59,725 nt of DNA from JBDUDR01 sp040002845 (GTDB taxonomy: Bacteria; Actinomycetota; Actinomycetes; Propionibacteriales; Nocardioidaceae). The notes beneath the pieces are model-generated. The model had not been told where the DNA came from. It saw only the letters and a program-made list of their open reading frames with translations, and did no database searches. The position numbers and the translations under genes were made by a program. This document shows, piece by piece, positions 15,130-23,564 of the stretch. Each line of letters begins with the position of its first letter. Positions within the stretch are counted from its first letter, which is position 1. Where the stretch lies: positions 1 through 59,725 of the forward strand of contig JBDUDR010000002.1 in NCBI GenBank assembly GCA_040002845.1, read 5' to 3'.

Positions 15130-17955
15130 ATGTCCAGCTTCGGAGCCAGGGGACCGCTGGAGGTCCAGGGCACGACGTACGAGATCTACCGTCTCTCCGC
15201 CCTCGCCGAAGAGGGTCTCGACGTGGCGACACTTCCGTACAGCTTGAAGATCCTGCTGGAGAACCTGCTGCGTACCGAGGATGGCGCCGACATCACCGCT
15301 GACGACATCCGCGCCTTGGCAGGTTGGGACGCGGATGCGGAGCCCACCAAGGAGATCCAGTTCACCCCAGCGCGCGTCATCATGCAGGACTTCACCGGGG
15401 TGCCGGCAGTGGTCGATCTGGCGACCATGCGGGAGGCGATGCAGGACCTCGGGGGAGACGCCACCCGGATAAACCCGCTCGCGCCGGCAGAGCTGGTCAT
15501 CGACCACTCCGTCATTGCCGACGTGTTCGGGACGACCGACGCCTTCGCACGGAACGTCGAGATCGAGTACGACCGCAACCGTGAGCGCTACCAGTTCCTG
15601 CGCTGGGGACAAGGGGCTTTCGACGACTTCAAGGTGGTGCCGCCGGGCACCGGGATCGTCCATCAGGTCAACATCGAACACCTGGCCAGGGTGGTCTTCA
15701 CCAAGCCCGCGGCCGACAGCGAAACGACAGCTGCTTACCCCGACACCTGTGTCGGAACCGACTCGCACACCACGATGGTCAACGGCCTGGGCGTCGTCGG
15801 CTGGGGGGTGGGAGGCATCGAGGCAGAGGCAGCCATGCTGGGTCAGCCGATCTCGATGCTGATCCCACGGGTCGTCGGCTTCAAGCTGTCCGGTGAGATG
15901 CCCGAGGGTGCCACCGCGACAGATCTGGTGCTGACGATCACCGAGATGCTCCGCAAGCATGGCGTGGTCAGCAAGTTCGTCGAGTTCTACGGCCCGGGAG
16001 TCGCGGCCGTCCCGTTGGCAAACCGAGCGACCATCGGGAACATGAGCCCGGAGTACGGGTCTACCATCGCGGTCTTCCCCATCGACGAGGAGACCATCAC
16101 CTATCTGCGGCTCACCGGTCGTTCGCAGGAACAGCTGGCCCTGGTGGAGGCGTACGCCCGAGCGCAGGGGCTGTGGCACGACCCCGCGCAGGAGCCGCGC
16201 TTCTCCGAGTACCTCGAGCTCGACCTGTCCACCGTCGTGCCCTCGATCGCGGGCCCGAAGCGGCCCCAGGACCGGGTCTCGCTGACCGACGCCAAGGCGG
16301 GTTTCCGGGTGGCTCTCCCGAGCTTTGTCAACCATCCTGAGCCCGGGCAGGTGCAGGGGTACGACGAAGCGGCTTCCGAGTCCTTCCCGGCCAGCGATGC
16401 TCCCGCCTATCACGGCTCGATCGACGCGGAAAAGGTTCGCGAACACATTTCGGAAGCGGCAGCCGACCCTGGTCGTCCTACTCGGCTGACCCCGGTCACC
16501 CTGGCTGACGGAACGCGCTTCGAGATCGACCACGGCGCCGTGGCGATCGCCGCCATCACGTCGTGCACGAACACGTCCAACCCTTCGGTGATGATCGGTG
16601 CGGCCCTGTTGGCCAAGAACGCTGTCGACAGGGGACTCTCGAGCAAGCCCTGGGTCAAGACGACCCTGGCCCCAGGCTCGAAAGTGGTCATGGACTACTA
16701 CGCGCGGGCGGGTCTGATCCCTTACCTGGACAAGCTGGGCTTCAACCTGGTGGGTTACGGATGCACTACCTGCATAGGCAACTCCGGACCCCTGATCCCA
16801 GAGGTGAGCAGGGCCGTCAACGACGCCGATCTGGCCGTCGTCTCCGTCTTGTCGGGCAACCGCAACTTCGAGGGCCGGATCAACCCGGACATCAAGATGA
16901 ACTACCTGGCGTCGCCACCGTTGGTCGTGGCGTACGCACTGGCGGGGTCGATGGATGTCGACCTGTTCACCGAGCCGCTGGGGGTGGACACCGATGGTGA
17001 CGAGGTCTTCCTCAAGGACATCTGGCCCTCGGAGCTGGAGATCGAGCGGGTGGTGGCGTCGGCAATGGCGTCTGAGATGTTCACCGACGACTACGCGGAC
17101 GTGTTCGCCGGCGATGAGCTCTGGCGATCCCTCCCGACGCCCGAAGGTGACGTGTTCGCCTGGGATTCCACATCGACGTACGTCCGCAAACCTCCCTACT
17201 TCGATGGGATGGAGCGTGAACCGTCGGCGGTCACCGATGTCACGGGGGCGCGGGTGCTCGCCAAGCTCGGCGACTCGGTCACCACAGATCACATCTCGCC
17301 GGCCGGTGCGATCAAGAAGGACTCACCCGCGGGCGCCTACCTGGCCGAGCACGGCGTCGAGCAACGCGACTTCAACTCCTACGGCTCCCGTCGCGGCAAC
17401 CATGAGGTGATGATCCGCGGCACGTTCGCGAACATCAGGCTACGAAACCAGCTCGCCCCAGGGACCGAGGGCGGCTACACCCGGGACTTCACCAAGGACG
17501 GCGGGCCCGTCACCACGATCTTCGAGGCGTCCGAGGCGTACGCCGAGTCGGGGACGCCGCTGGTGATCCTCGCAGGCAAGGAGTACGGCTCCGGCTCGTC
17601 GCGGGACTGGGCCGCCAAGGGAACTGCGCTGCTCGGCGTGCGAGTGGTGATCGCGGAGTCCTACGAGCGGATCCACCGGTCAAACCTGATCGGCATGGGC
17701 GTGCTGCCGCTCCAGTTTCCCGAGGGCAAGACCGCGGACTCACTCGGGATCACCGGTGAGGAGACCTTCGCGGTCGCCGGCATCCTCGAGCTCAACGAGG
17801 GCCGTACACCCAAGACCGTCAAGGTCACCGCGACTCGGGACGACACTGTTGTGGAGGTCGACGCTGTCGTACGCATCGACACACCGGGCGAAGCCGGCTA
17901 CTACCGGCACGGCGGGATCATGCCGTACGTGCTGCGAGGTCTCCTGGACGACTGA
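15130..17955 (+). CDS. acnA: Aconitate hydratase A
   Basis: 941 aa, the usual length for actinobacterial AcnA. The [4Fe-4S] cysteines lie in SCTNTSNPSV and GCTTCIGNSG. Other landmarks are PGTGIVHQVNIEHLARVVF, DSHTTMVNGLGVVGWGVGG, TTDHISPAGAIKKDSPAG and YGSGSSRDWAAKGTALLGV of the swivelling C-terminal domain. It interconverts citrate and isocitrate in the TCA cycle and in some actinobacteria doubles as an RNA-binding regulator. GGGAG lies about nine bases upstream of the ATG. Confidence 0.97.
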   Translation: MSSFGARGPLEVQGTTYEIYRLSALAEEGLDVATLPYSLKILLENLLRTEDGADITADDIRALAGWDADAEPTKEIQFTPARVIMQDFTGVPAVVDLATMREAMQDLGGDATRINPLAPAELVIDHSVIADVFGTTDAFARNVEIEYDRNRERYQFLRWGQGAFDDFKVVPPGTGIVHQVNIEHLARVVFTKPAADSETTAAYPDTCVGTDSHTTMVNGLGVVGWGVGGIEAEAAMLGQPISMLIPRVVGFKLSGEMPEGATATDLVLTITEMLRKHGVVSKFVEFYGPGVAAVPLANRATIGNMSPEYGSTIAVFPIDEETITYLRLTGRSQEQLALVEAYARAQGLWHDPAQEPRFSEYLELDLSTVVPSIAGPKRPQDRVSLTDAKAGFRVALPSFVNHPEPGQVQGYDEAASESFPASDAPAYHGSIDAEKVREHISEAAADPGRPTRLTPVTLADGTRFEIDHGAVAIAAITSCTNTSNPSVMIGAALLAKNAVDRGLSSKPWVKTTLAPGSKVVMDYYARAGLIPYLDKLGFNLVGYGCTTCIGNSGPLIPEVSRAVNDADLAVVSVLSGNRNFEGRINPDIKMNYLASPPLVVAYALAGSMDVDLFTEPLGVDTDGDEVFLKDIWPSELEIERVVASAMASEMFTDDYADVFAGDELWRSLPTPEGDVFAWDSTSTYVRKPPYFDGMEREPSAVTDVTGARVLAKLGDSVTTDHISPAGAIKKDSPAGAYLAEHGVEQRDFNSYGSRRGNHEVMIRGTFANIRLRNQLAPGTEGGYTRDFTKDGGPVTTIFEASEAYAESGTPLVILAGKEYGSGSSRDWAAKGTALLGVRVVIAESYERIHRSNLIGMGVLPLQFPEGKTADSLGITGEETFAVAGILELNEGRTPKTVKVTATRDDTVVEVDAVVRIDTPGEAGYYRHGGIMPYVLRGLLDD

Positions 17956-18007
17956 TCCGGGTGAGGGTTCCGAACCCAGGTCGACCGCACTGCAGCATGA
18001 TGTCCGC

Positions 18008-18523
18008 GTGACGATCCACAGAGACCACCCCTTTCTGCCGCCGGAGGACCAGCGCAACCAGCTCCGCCGCCTGCGCGGACGGCTGCCGGCCCCGGTGACG
18101 GTGTGTACCGCCTACTCGTCGGACCGGCCTGCCGGCCTGACGGTGTCGTCGATCCTGGTCGCGGATGGAGAGCCGGGGCGCGTCCTCGTGCTGCTCGACC
18201 CAGACTCCGACCTGGTGGCCGCGCTCCGGATGTCCCAGACGACGGTCGTCAACGTGCTCGGGTGGGAGCATCGCCAGCTGGCAGACGCCTTCGCGGGGGT
18301 CACCCCGGCTCCTGGCGGGCCGTTTCGGCTGGGGGAGTGGCAACCGAGTGACTGGGGTCCGGTCCTGGTCGGGGTACAGGCGTGGGCCGGCTGCCGGCTG
18401 GTGAAGCCTGAACCTCGCGAGGTGGGATGGGCGCTGCTGGTGGAGGCGGTGATCGAGCACATGCACCTCGACCCGGCCGCCCCGCCGCTGACCCATCGGC
18501 GGGGCCGCTACTTCACGCTGTAG
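18008..18523 (+). CDS. Flavin reductase-like (FMN-binding) domain protein
   Basis: 171 aa from GTG at 18008. The motif LPAPVTVCTAYSSDRPAGLT followed by VSSILVADGEPGRVLVLLD matches the start of flavin reductase-like split-barrel domains that bind FMN and reduce free flavin or act on small substrates. No Shine-Dalgarno sequence is obvious, so the start is the best in-frame choice rather than certain. The 3' end overlaps the convergent FAD oxidoreductase gene by 11 bases, which suggests little or no terminator between them. Confidence 0.75.
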   Translation: MTIHRDHPFLPPEDQRNQLRRLRGRLPAPVTVCTAYSSDRPAGLTVSSILVADGEPGRVLVLLDPDSDLVAALRMSQTTVVNVLGWEHRQLADAFAGVTPAPGGPFRLGEWQPSDWGPVLVGVQAWAGCRLVKPEPREVGWALLVEAVIEHMHLDPAAPPLTHRRGRYFTL

Positions 18524-19772
18524 CTCGCCGGGGGCGCGGCTGGCGGAGCTGGGTCTGGATGAACCTGGCCAGTCCTCGGGTGCCAACCAGGTCGATCACG
18601 TTGCCCGGGCTCATGAACTCACTGATCGGCTCGACCCCCGTGAGGCAGGCGAAGAAGCGCGCGGACTGGTCGGGACGCCCGGCGATCGCCGCGAACCACA
18701 TCTGTTCGGCGGCGCTCGGCGGAGGCAGTGTTGCCAGCCGGACGGTGAAGTTGTACATCCCGCGCGCCTGCGCGTCTCGTTGCTTTTGGAAGGTCCTCAG
18801 CGCCTTCGCCGGTGAGCGTCGCCCACCCAGGCCGCTGGTGATCGCGTCATCCAGCAGGTCCGCGTCGCGCAGCGCGTGCCCGATACCCTGGCCGGTGATC
18901 GGGTCCATCACCAACCCGGCGTCGCCGACGAGAGCCCATCCTGGGCCGTACGGACGGACAAACCGGTTGGGTAGGTCGTTCGTCGCCCGGACGGGGCCCA
19001 CCCGCTGCCCGGCGCGTAGCCGGGCGCCGAGCTCGCCGGTCTGGTCGAGGGTTTCGACGATGCTCCGGTCCGGGTCACGCCGGAACTGCTCCCAGTCCTC
19101 CGCGGGCCAGGCGACGAAGGTCACCACCAGGCCGTCGTTGGTGGGCCAGGCGCCGGCGACCCGCCGGTCGAGAGCGTGGATCTGTCCGGTCTGAAGGCCG
19201 ACGTCCTGCCAGTAGGCATAGCAGCAGACCGACCGCGCAGGCCGCTCCCGGTAGTGGCGCGACCGGGCCGCCTTGGCAACCAACGAGTGCTTTCCGTCGG
19301 CCCCGACGACGATGCCGGCGCGCTCGGTGGCCGCCGACCCACCCTTGGTCTTCGTCTGGATGCCGACCACGCGCCCGTCCTCGAACACCAGGTCGGTCAC
19401 GCGGGTCCGCTCACGGATCTCGGCACCTGCCTCGCGAGCGGCATCCACCAAGATGGAGTCCAGCACCGTCCTGCGAGGGCTGTAGAGCGGCTCGCCGACC
19501 CGGTTGGCGCTCAGATCACCCTCGAGGACCGAGCCGGGTGCGTGGAAGCGAACTTCCCGGGTCGCGGGGGTTCCCGCTGCCACCACCCGGTCGAGCAGAC
19601 CCCACTTGCGCAGCAGCGCGACACCGGGCGGCTGAACCTGATGGCTGGATAACGTGTCGCTGGGAAACGACGTCTGGTCCACGACGAGTACGCGCAGACC
19701 GCTGCGCGCAAGCAGCATTCCCGTACTGGAGCCGGCCACCCGGGCTCCGACGACGATGACGTCGTACGTCAT
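18513..19772 (-). CDS. FAD-dependent oxidoreductase / monooxygenase (geranylgeranyl reductase-like superfamily)
   Basis: 419 aa. The N-terminal dinucleotide motif is IVVGARVAGSSTGMLLARSG, the G-A-R-x-A-G-S variant seen in COG0644-type flavoproteins. A central strand (IVVGADGKHSLVAKAA, the D-G motif) and GDAGLVMDPITGQGIGHAL (the G-D motif contacting FAD ribityl) complete the PHBH-type fold. A GGGGAG precedes the ATG. The gene starts six bases after the TetR regulator ends on the same strand, so they form an operon and the regulator probably controls it. The substrate is unknown. Confidence 0.85.
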   Translation of the reverse strand: MTYDVIVVGARVAGSSTGMLLARSGLRVLVVDQTSFPSDTLSSHQVQPPGVALLRKWGLLDRVVAAGTPATREVRFHAPGSVLEGDLSANRVGEPLYSPRRTVLDSILVDAAREAGAEIRERTRVTDLVFEDGRVVGIQTKTKGGSAATERAGIVVGADGKHSLVAKAARSRHYRERPARSVCCYAYWQDVGLQTGQIHALDRRVAGAWPTNDGLVVTFVAWPAEDWEQFRRDPDRSIVETLDQTGELGARLRAGQRVGPVRATNDLPNRFVRPYGPGWALVGDAGLVMDPITGQGIGHALRDADLLDDAITSGLGGRRSPAKALRTFQKQRDAQARGMYNFTVRLATLPPPSAAEQMWFAAIAGRPDQSARFFACLTGVEPISEFMSPGNVIDLVGTRGLARFIQTQLRQPRPRRATA

Positions 19773-19778
19773 TCTTGA

Positions 19779-20423
19779 TCACTCCCCTCGGGTAGGTGGA
19801 ACCGGTTGGACAGGCGGGGCGATGGCCCGCTGGATCATGGCCACGAGTTCCTCCATTCGTTCGACCAAGCGCCCGTCCCCGAGCTGCTCGCTGAGCTCTT
19901 GCACGCCGACGGAGGCGCCGACTGCCACCTCGGCGAAGGTGGCCGCGTCGATGTCGTCGCGCACGCTCCCCTCGGCTTGGGCGGCTCTGAACTGTTCGGC
20001 GGCGTGCTCGATCCATATCCGAATGGAGCCGCAGACCTCATCGCGCAGATCTGGGTCGCGCGCCAGCTCTTCGGTAAGCTTCCGCATGGCCGCGGGACCT
20101 CGCCCGGACTCGGTGTGCCGTGCGATGACCCGCGGCGTTGCGAACAACCGATCGACGGCGTGCTCGTGGGTGCCGATGTCTCGGCGGACCTCCTCGAGTG
20201 CACGTCGTTGGTGGTCCTCGAGCACCGCAAGTGCGAGCGCCTGCTTGGAAGGAAAGTGGAAGTAGAACCCGCCCTTGGTCAACCCGGAGGCCTCGATGAT
20301 CTGGTTCAGCGAGGCCGCTGCATAGCCGTGTGCGCGGAAGACCGGTAGAGCAGCGTCGAGGATGGCTCGTCGTGAGTGTTCCCCACGGTCCGTCGACCCG
20401 GTGGCAGGGGTCTTGTCTGTCAT
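19779..20423 (-). CDS. TetR-family transcriptional regulator
   Basis: 214 aa. The N-terminal helix-turn-helix domain is clear: RRAILDAALPVFRAHGYAA, SLNQIIEASGLTKGGFYFHF and PSKQALALAVLEDHQRR. The C-terminal ligand domain (from about residue 75) has no close marker but resembles TetR_C_6-type proteins. It is the first gene of an operon with the FAD oxidoreductase, and a perfect palindrome sits 12 bases upstream of its start. The sensed molecule may be a substrate of the oxidoreductase. Confidence 0.92.
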   Translation of the reverse strand: MTDKTPATGSTDRGEHSRRAILDAALPVFRAHGYAAASLNQIIEASGLTKGGFYFHFPSKQALALAVLEDHQRRALEEVRRDIGTHEHAVDRLFATPRVIARHTESGRGPAAMRKLTEELARDPDLRDEVCGSIRIWIEHAAEQFRAAQAEGSVRDDIDAATFAEVAVGASVGVQELSEQLGDGRLVERMEELVAMIQRAIAPPVQPVPPTRGE

Positions 20424-20434
20424 ACGCCAAGCCT

Positions 20435-20456
20435 ACAAACCGACCGGTCGGTTTGT
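20435..20456. promoter_or_regulatory. 22-bp perfect palindrome, probable TetR operator
   Basis: ACAAACCGACC is followed directly by its reverse complement GGTCGGTTTGT, with no spacer. The site lies 12 bases upstream of the tetR start. The A-A-C-C-G-A-C-C-G-G-T half-sites are typical of TetR-family operators, so autoregulation is the simplest reading. Confidence 0.8.
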
Positions 20457-20479
20457 CTACCCTGTGATATGGGCCTCGG

Positions 20480-20896
20480 TCAGGTCGTGGTTATGGCGGC
20501 CCCCAGCCGGGCTGCGTACTCGGCCGCCTCGGCCTCGTCGTCGTACTTCCTGCGTGGCCAGAAGAAGCCACGCAAGCCGTCGCCCTTGGTACGTGGGACC
20601 ACGTGCATGTGCAGGTGGGGCACCGACTGGCTCACCGTGTTGTTCATCGCGACGAAGGATCCCTGGGCGCCCAAGACATTTCTGACGGCTGCTGTGACGC
20701 GGGCGGCTGCGTCGAACAGCGGAGCGTACAAGTCCGGCGGGAGCTCGGTGATGGTGTCGACGTGAATCCGGGGGACCAGCAGGGTATGGCCCTTGAACAC
20801 CGGGCGGCTGTCGAGGAAGCCGGCGATCAACGGCTCGTCGAACACGAAGTGCGCATCGACATCGCCGGCCAGGATCGCGCAGAACAGGCAGGTCAC
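20480..20896 (-). CDS. HIT family protein
   Basis: 138 aa from GTG at 20896. It has the histidine triad HLHMHVVPR and the N-terminal CLFCAILAGDVDAHFVFD, with C-x-x-C as in HinT-like zinc-binding members. HIT proteins are nucleotidyl hydrolases or transferases acting on AMP-linked substrates; the physiological substrate is not known. A minus-strand TAGGCT (20908-20903) ends six bases before the GTG, so the message is probably leaderless. It reads toward the tetR operator but is not obviously part of that operon. Confidence 0.9.
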   Translation of the reverse strand: MTCLFCAILAGDVDAHFVFDEPLIAGFLDSRPVFKGHTLLVPRIHVDTITELPPDLYAPLFDAAARVTAAVRNVLGAQGSFVAMNNTVSQSVPHLHMHVVPRTKGDGLRGFFWPRRKYDDEAEAAEYAARLGAAITTT

Positions 20897-20902
20897 GCTC
20901 GG

Positions 20903-20908
20903 AGCCTA
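20903..20908 (-). promoter_or_regulatory. -10 hexamer TAGGCT before the HIT gene
   Basis: On the minus strand TAGGCT ends six bases upstream of the GTG at 20896, consistent with leaderless transcription. Confidence 0.5.
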
Positions 20909-20957
20909 GATCAGCGCGCGACCGTGCTGGCGCCACCGATCGCGCAGCGGTCGTGAG

Positions 20958-20977
20958 TATCGAACATGTGTTCGATA
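20958..20977. promoter_or_regulatory. LexA-binding SOS box
   Basis: TATCGAACATGTGTTCGATA consists of 9-bp perfect arms around a two-base centre. The core TCGAAC-N4-GTTCGA equals the actinobacterial LexA consensus. Its right edge abuts the -10 hexamer TATACT (20976-20981), so bound LexA would block RNA polymerase at the promoter of the gene that follows. Confidence 0.88.
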
Positions 20978-20988
20978 TACTGGCTGTC

Positions 20989-21360
20989 GTGGACCGGTTG
21001 GTGTCTCCTCCGGGGTGGCCGCGCGAGGTGCGGCCACCCGATGCTCCCGCCTGGGAGGCCACGGCGAGTGCCTGGCTGCTGGATCTGTGCCCGCCCGACT
21101 TCCGGGGCTATCCGGCGCTGCGCCGCCACGTCGTCGTGCTTGCGAGGTTCGCGGTGATCCAGGTCGACGCCTGCCAGGCGGCTGCTCGCCGAGGGCTCGG
21201 TGAGGCGCGCACCCAGCTGCGCGACTACTTGGAGCCCGCGGAGGTGGAGGCCGCCGTCGCCACCTGGGAGCGCGAACAAGCCCGCCTGGTGGGCGTACGC
21301 CGCGCGGTAGGCCTGGTCGAGGAGGCGCTGCGCGGCAGGAGGTTTCGGGCCAAGCTCTGA
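20989..21360 (+). CDS. Small protein of unknown function under LexA/SOS control
   Basis: 123 aa from GTG at 20989, a start chosen because TATACT (20976-20981) ends seven bases upstream and an SOS box overlaps that promoter. A GTG at 20953 is also in frame but lies before the SOS box. I do not recognise the family. It begins VDRLVSPPGWPREVRPPDAP, then has a Trp/Leu-rich stretch (EATASAWLLDLCPPDFRGYP) and a long, charged, probably helical C-terminal half ending RRFRAKL. No membrane segment or catalytic motif is visible. It precedes dxs by 115 bp. The control logic suggests a role in the DNA damage response. Confidence 0.8.
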   Translation: MDRLVSPPGWPREVRPPDAPAWEATASAWLLDLCPPDFRGYPALRRHVVVLARFAVIQVDACQAAARRGLGEARTQLRDYLEPAEVEAAVATWEREQARLVGVRRAVGLVEEALRGRRFRAKL

Positions 21361-21475
21361 GCCCCCCGACGGTGAAAACAGCTCATCGGGCGGGGTCGCC
21401 TACACTCGATGTCTGGTCGAGCGTCGATGTAGACCGACCGGGTTCGCCAGATCATGAGCCGACGGAAGGACCCCG

Positions 21476-23413
21476 ATGGGGCTGCTGGAGCAGATCAGCG
21501 CGCCGCGCGACCTGCGTGCCCTCGATGACCAGCAGCTGGACGAGCTTGCCCGCGAGATCCGCGACTTCCTCATCGACAAGGTGTCCCGCACCGGTGGCCA
21601 TCTAGGCCCCAACCTCGGTGTCGTCGAGCTCACGTTGGCGATCCACCGGGTCTTCGACTCGCCGCAGGACACCATCTTGTTCGACACGGGTCACCAGGCG
21701 TACGTACACAAGATCGTGACCGGCCGCGCGGCCGGATTCGACCGGCTGAAGAAGGCGGGTGGGCTGTCGGGTTACCCGAGCCGCGCGGAGTCACCGCACG
21801 ACGTCATCGAGAACTCCCACGCTTCGACCGCGCTCTCGTACGCCGACGGGCTGGCCAAGGCCTACGCCCTGGGCAGACGGGAGCGCCACGTCGTCGCCGT
21901 GGTCGGCGACGGGGCACTGACCGGCGGCATGGCCTGGGAGGCACTCAACAACATTGCCGCTGGCGCCGATCGGCGGTTGGTGATCGTCGTCAACGACAAC
22001 GGCCGTTCCTACACTCCGACGGTGGGTGGGCTCGCCACCCACCTCACATCGCTGCGGACCAACCCCCGCTACGAGCGTGTGCTGGACCTGGTCAAGAACC
22101 GGCTGACCCGCACCCGGCTCGTCGGACCACCTGCGTACGAGGCGCTCCATGCCATCAAGAAGGGGCTGAAGGACGCGCTCGCACCTCAGGGGCTCTTCGA
22201 GGATCTCGGCCTGAAATACATCGGACCCATCGACGGACACGACAGGGTGGCCGTGGAGAACGCTCTCGGCCAGGCCAAGGGGTTCGGTGGTCCGGTGATC
22301 GTCCACGTGATCACCCAGAAGGGGCGTGGCTACCAGATCGCCGAACAGCATGCCGAGGACAACTTCCACTCCCCGGGGGCGTTCGACCCTGAGACGGGGC
22401 TGCTGAAGACGCCGGCTGCTACGTCGTGGGGAGACGTATTCAGGGACGAGATGGTCTCCATCGGTTCCGATCGCGAGGACGTTGTGGCCATCACGGCCGC
22501 CATGATGTACCCCACCGGTCTGGACGCCTTCGCGAGCCGGTTCCCCGAGCGAGCGTTCGACGTCGGAATCGCCGAGCAGCACGCGGTAACCTCGGCGGCC
22601 GGCCTGGCCATGGGTGGCATGCATCCGGTCGTCGCGGTATACGCGACGTTCCTCAACCGCGCGTTCGATCAGGTTCTGCTGGACGTCGCGCTGCACGGGT
22701 GCGCCGTGACCTTCGTGCTCGACCGGGCGGGTGTCACCGGCGACGACGGGCCCAGTCACAACGGCATGTGGGACCTGTCGATCCTGCAGGTGGTGCCCGG
22801 GCTGCGCATCGCGGCCCCCCGCGACGGATCGCGGCTGCGTGAGCTGTTGCGCGAAGCAGTCGCGGTCGACGACTCACCGACGGTCCTGCGCTTCTGCAAG
22901 GGGCCGGTCCTCGGTGACATCCCGGCAGTTCGACGGGTCGGCGTGGCGGACCTCCTGGTGGAGTCGACCGGCCGTGATGTCCTCATCGTCGCCGTTGGAC
23001 CGATGGCCCTGATCGCGGTGGAGGCCGCCGAGGTGCTGGCCGCCCAGAACATCGGAGCCACCGTCGTCGACCCGCGGTGGGTCAAGCCAGTCGATCTCGC
23101 ACTTGTCGACCTGGCGCGTGACTACCGGCTGGTGGTGAGTGTCGAGGACAATGCCATGAGCGGCGGCGCCGGAGTCGCGCTGACGCTGGCGATGCGGCAG
23201 GCAGGCGTGCAGACTCCCGTGGAGGTACGCGGGATCCCGGCCCGGTTCCTCGAGCACGGCAAGCGGGCGGAGATCCTGCAAGAGCTGCGACTCACCGGCC
23301 CGGAACTCGCTGTCGACATCGCGTCCGCGCTGGCGGCGATCAGCGCCCTCGACGATCTCCATCGCCAGATCGGAGAAACGCCCTCGGGTTCGGAGGTCCG
23401 GGAGGAGGGTTGA
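21476..23413 (+). CDS. dxs: 1-deoxy-D-xylulose-5-phosphate synthase
   Basis: 645 aa, standard length. Landmarks are GGHLGPNLGVVELTLAIHRVF, FDTGHQAYVHKIVTGR, the thiamine diphosphate motif GDGALTGGMAWEALNNIA, DVGIAEQHAVTSAAGLAMGG with the catalytic Glu region, and GVTGDDGPSHNGMWDLS. It condenses pyruvate and glyceraldehyde 3-phosphate, the first step of the MEP isoprenoid pathway. GGAAGGA lies just upstream of the ATG. Isoprenoids from this route supply quinones and the polyprenyl carriers of the cell wall. Confidence 0.97.
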   Translation: MGLLEQISAPRDLRALDDQQLDELAREIRDFLIDKVSRTGGHLGPNLGVVELTLAIHRVFDSPQDTILFDTGHQAYVHKIVTGRAAGFDRLKKAGGLSGYPSRAESPHDVIENSHASTALSYADGLAKAYALGRRERHVVAVVGDGALTGGMAWEALNNIAAGADRRLVIVVNDNGRSYTPTVGGLATHLTSLRTNPRYERVLDLVKNRLTRTRLVGPPAYEALHAIKKGLKDALAPQGLFEDLGLKYIGPIDGHDRVAVENALGQAKGFGGPVIVHVITQKGRGYQIAEQHAEDNFHSPGAFDPETGLLKTPAATSWGDVFRDEMVSIGSDREDVVAITAAMMYPTGLDAFASRFPERAFDVGIAEQHAVTSAAGLAMGGMHPVVAVYATFLNRAFDQVLLDVALHGCAVTFVLDRAGVTGDDGPSHNGMWDLSILQVVPGLRIAAPRDGSRLRELLREAVAVDDSPTVLRFCKGPVLGDIPAVRRVGVADLLVESTGRDVLIVAVGPMALIAVEAAEVLAAQNIGATVVDPRWVKPVDLALVDLARDYRLVVSVEDNAMSGGAGVALTLAMRQAGVQTPVEVRGIPARFLEHGKRAEILQELRLTGPELAVDIASALAAISALDDLHRQIGETPSGSEVREEG

Positions 23414-23564
23414 GTGCGGGGAGCTCGAAGAGTGCAATCGGGTCGTGGTCGACGCCTCCCCGCAGCTCGCTCGCTTGCCAACCAGCCCAACGTCATCGCG
23501 ATCTCGCTCTGGGCGACGAATCGGGTGCACGGCATAGGCTGGAACGCTCCATGAAAGGGGCTTG

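Noticed and set aside
13166..17292. Very long minus-strand open frames opposite the permease and aconitase genes
   Set aside because: They mirror the codon pattern of the real genes on the plus strand, are rich in Arg, His and Gly, and match no family.
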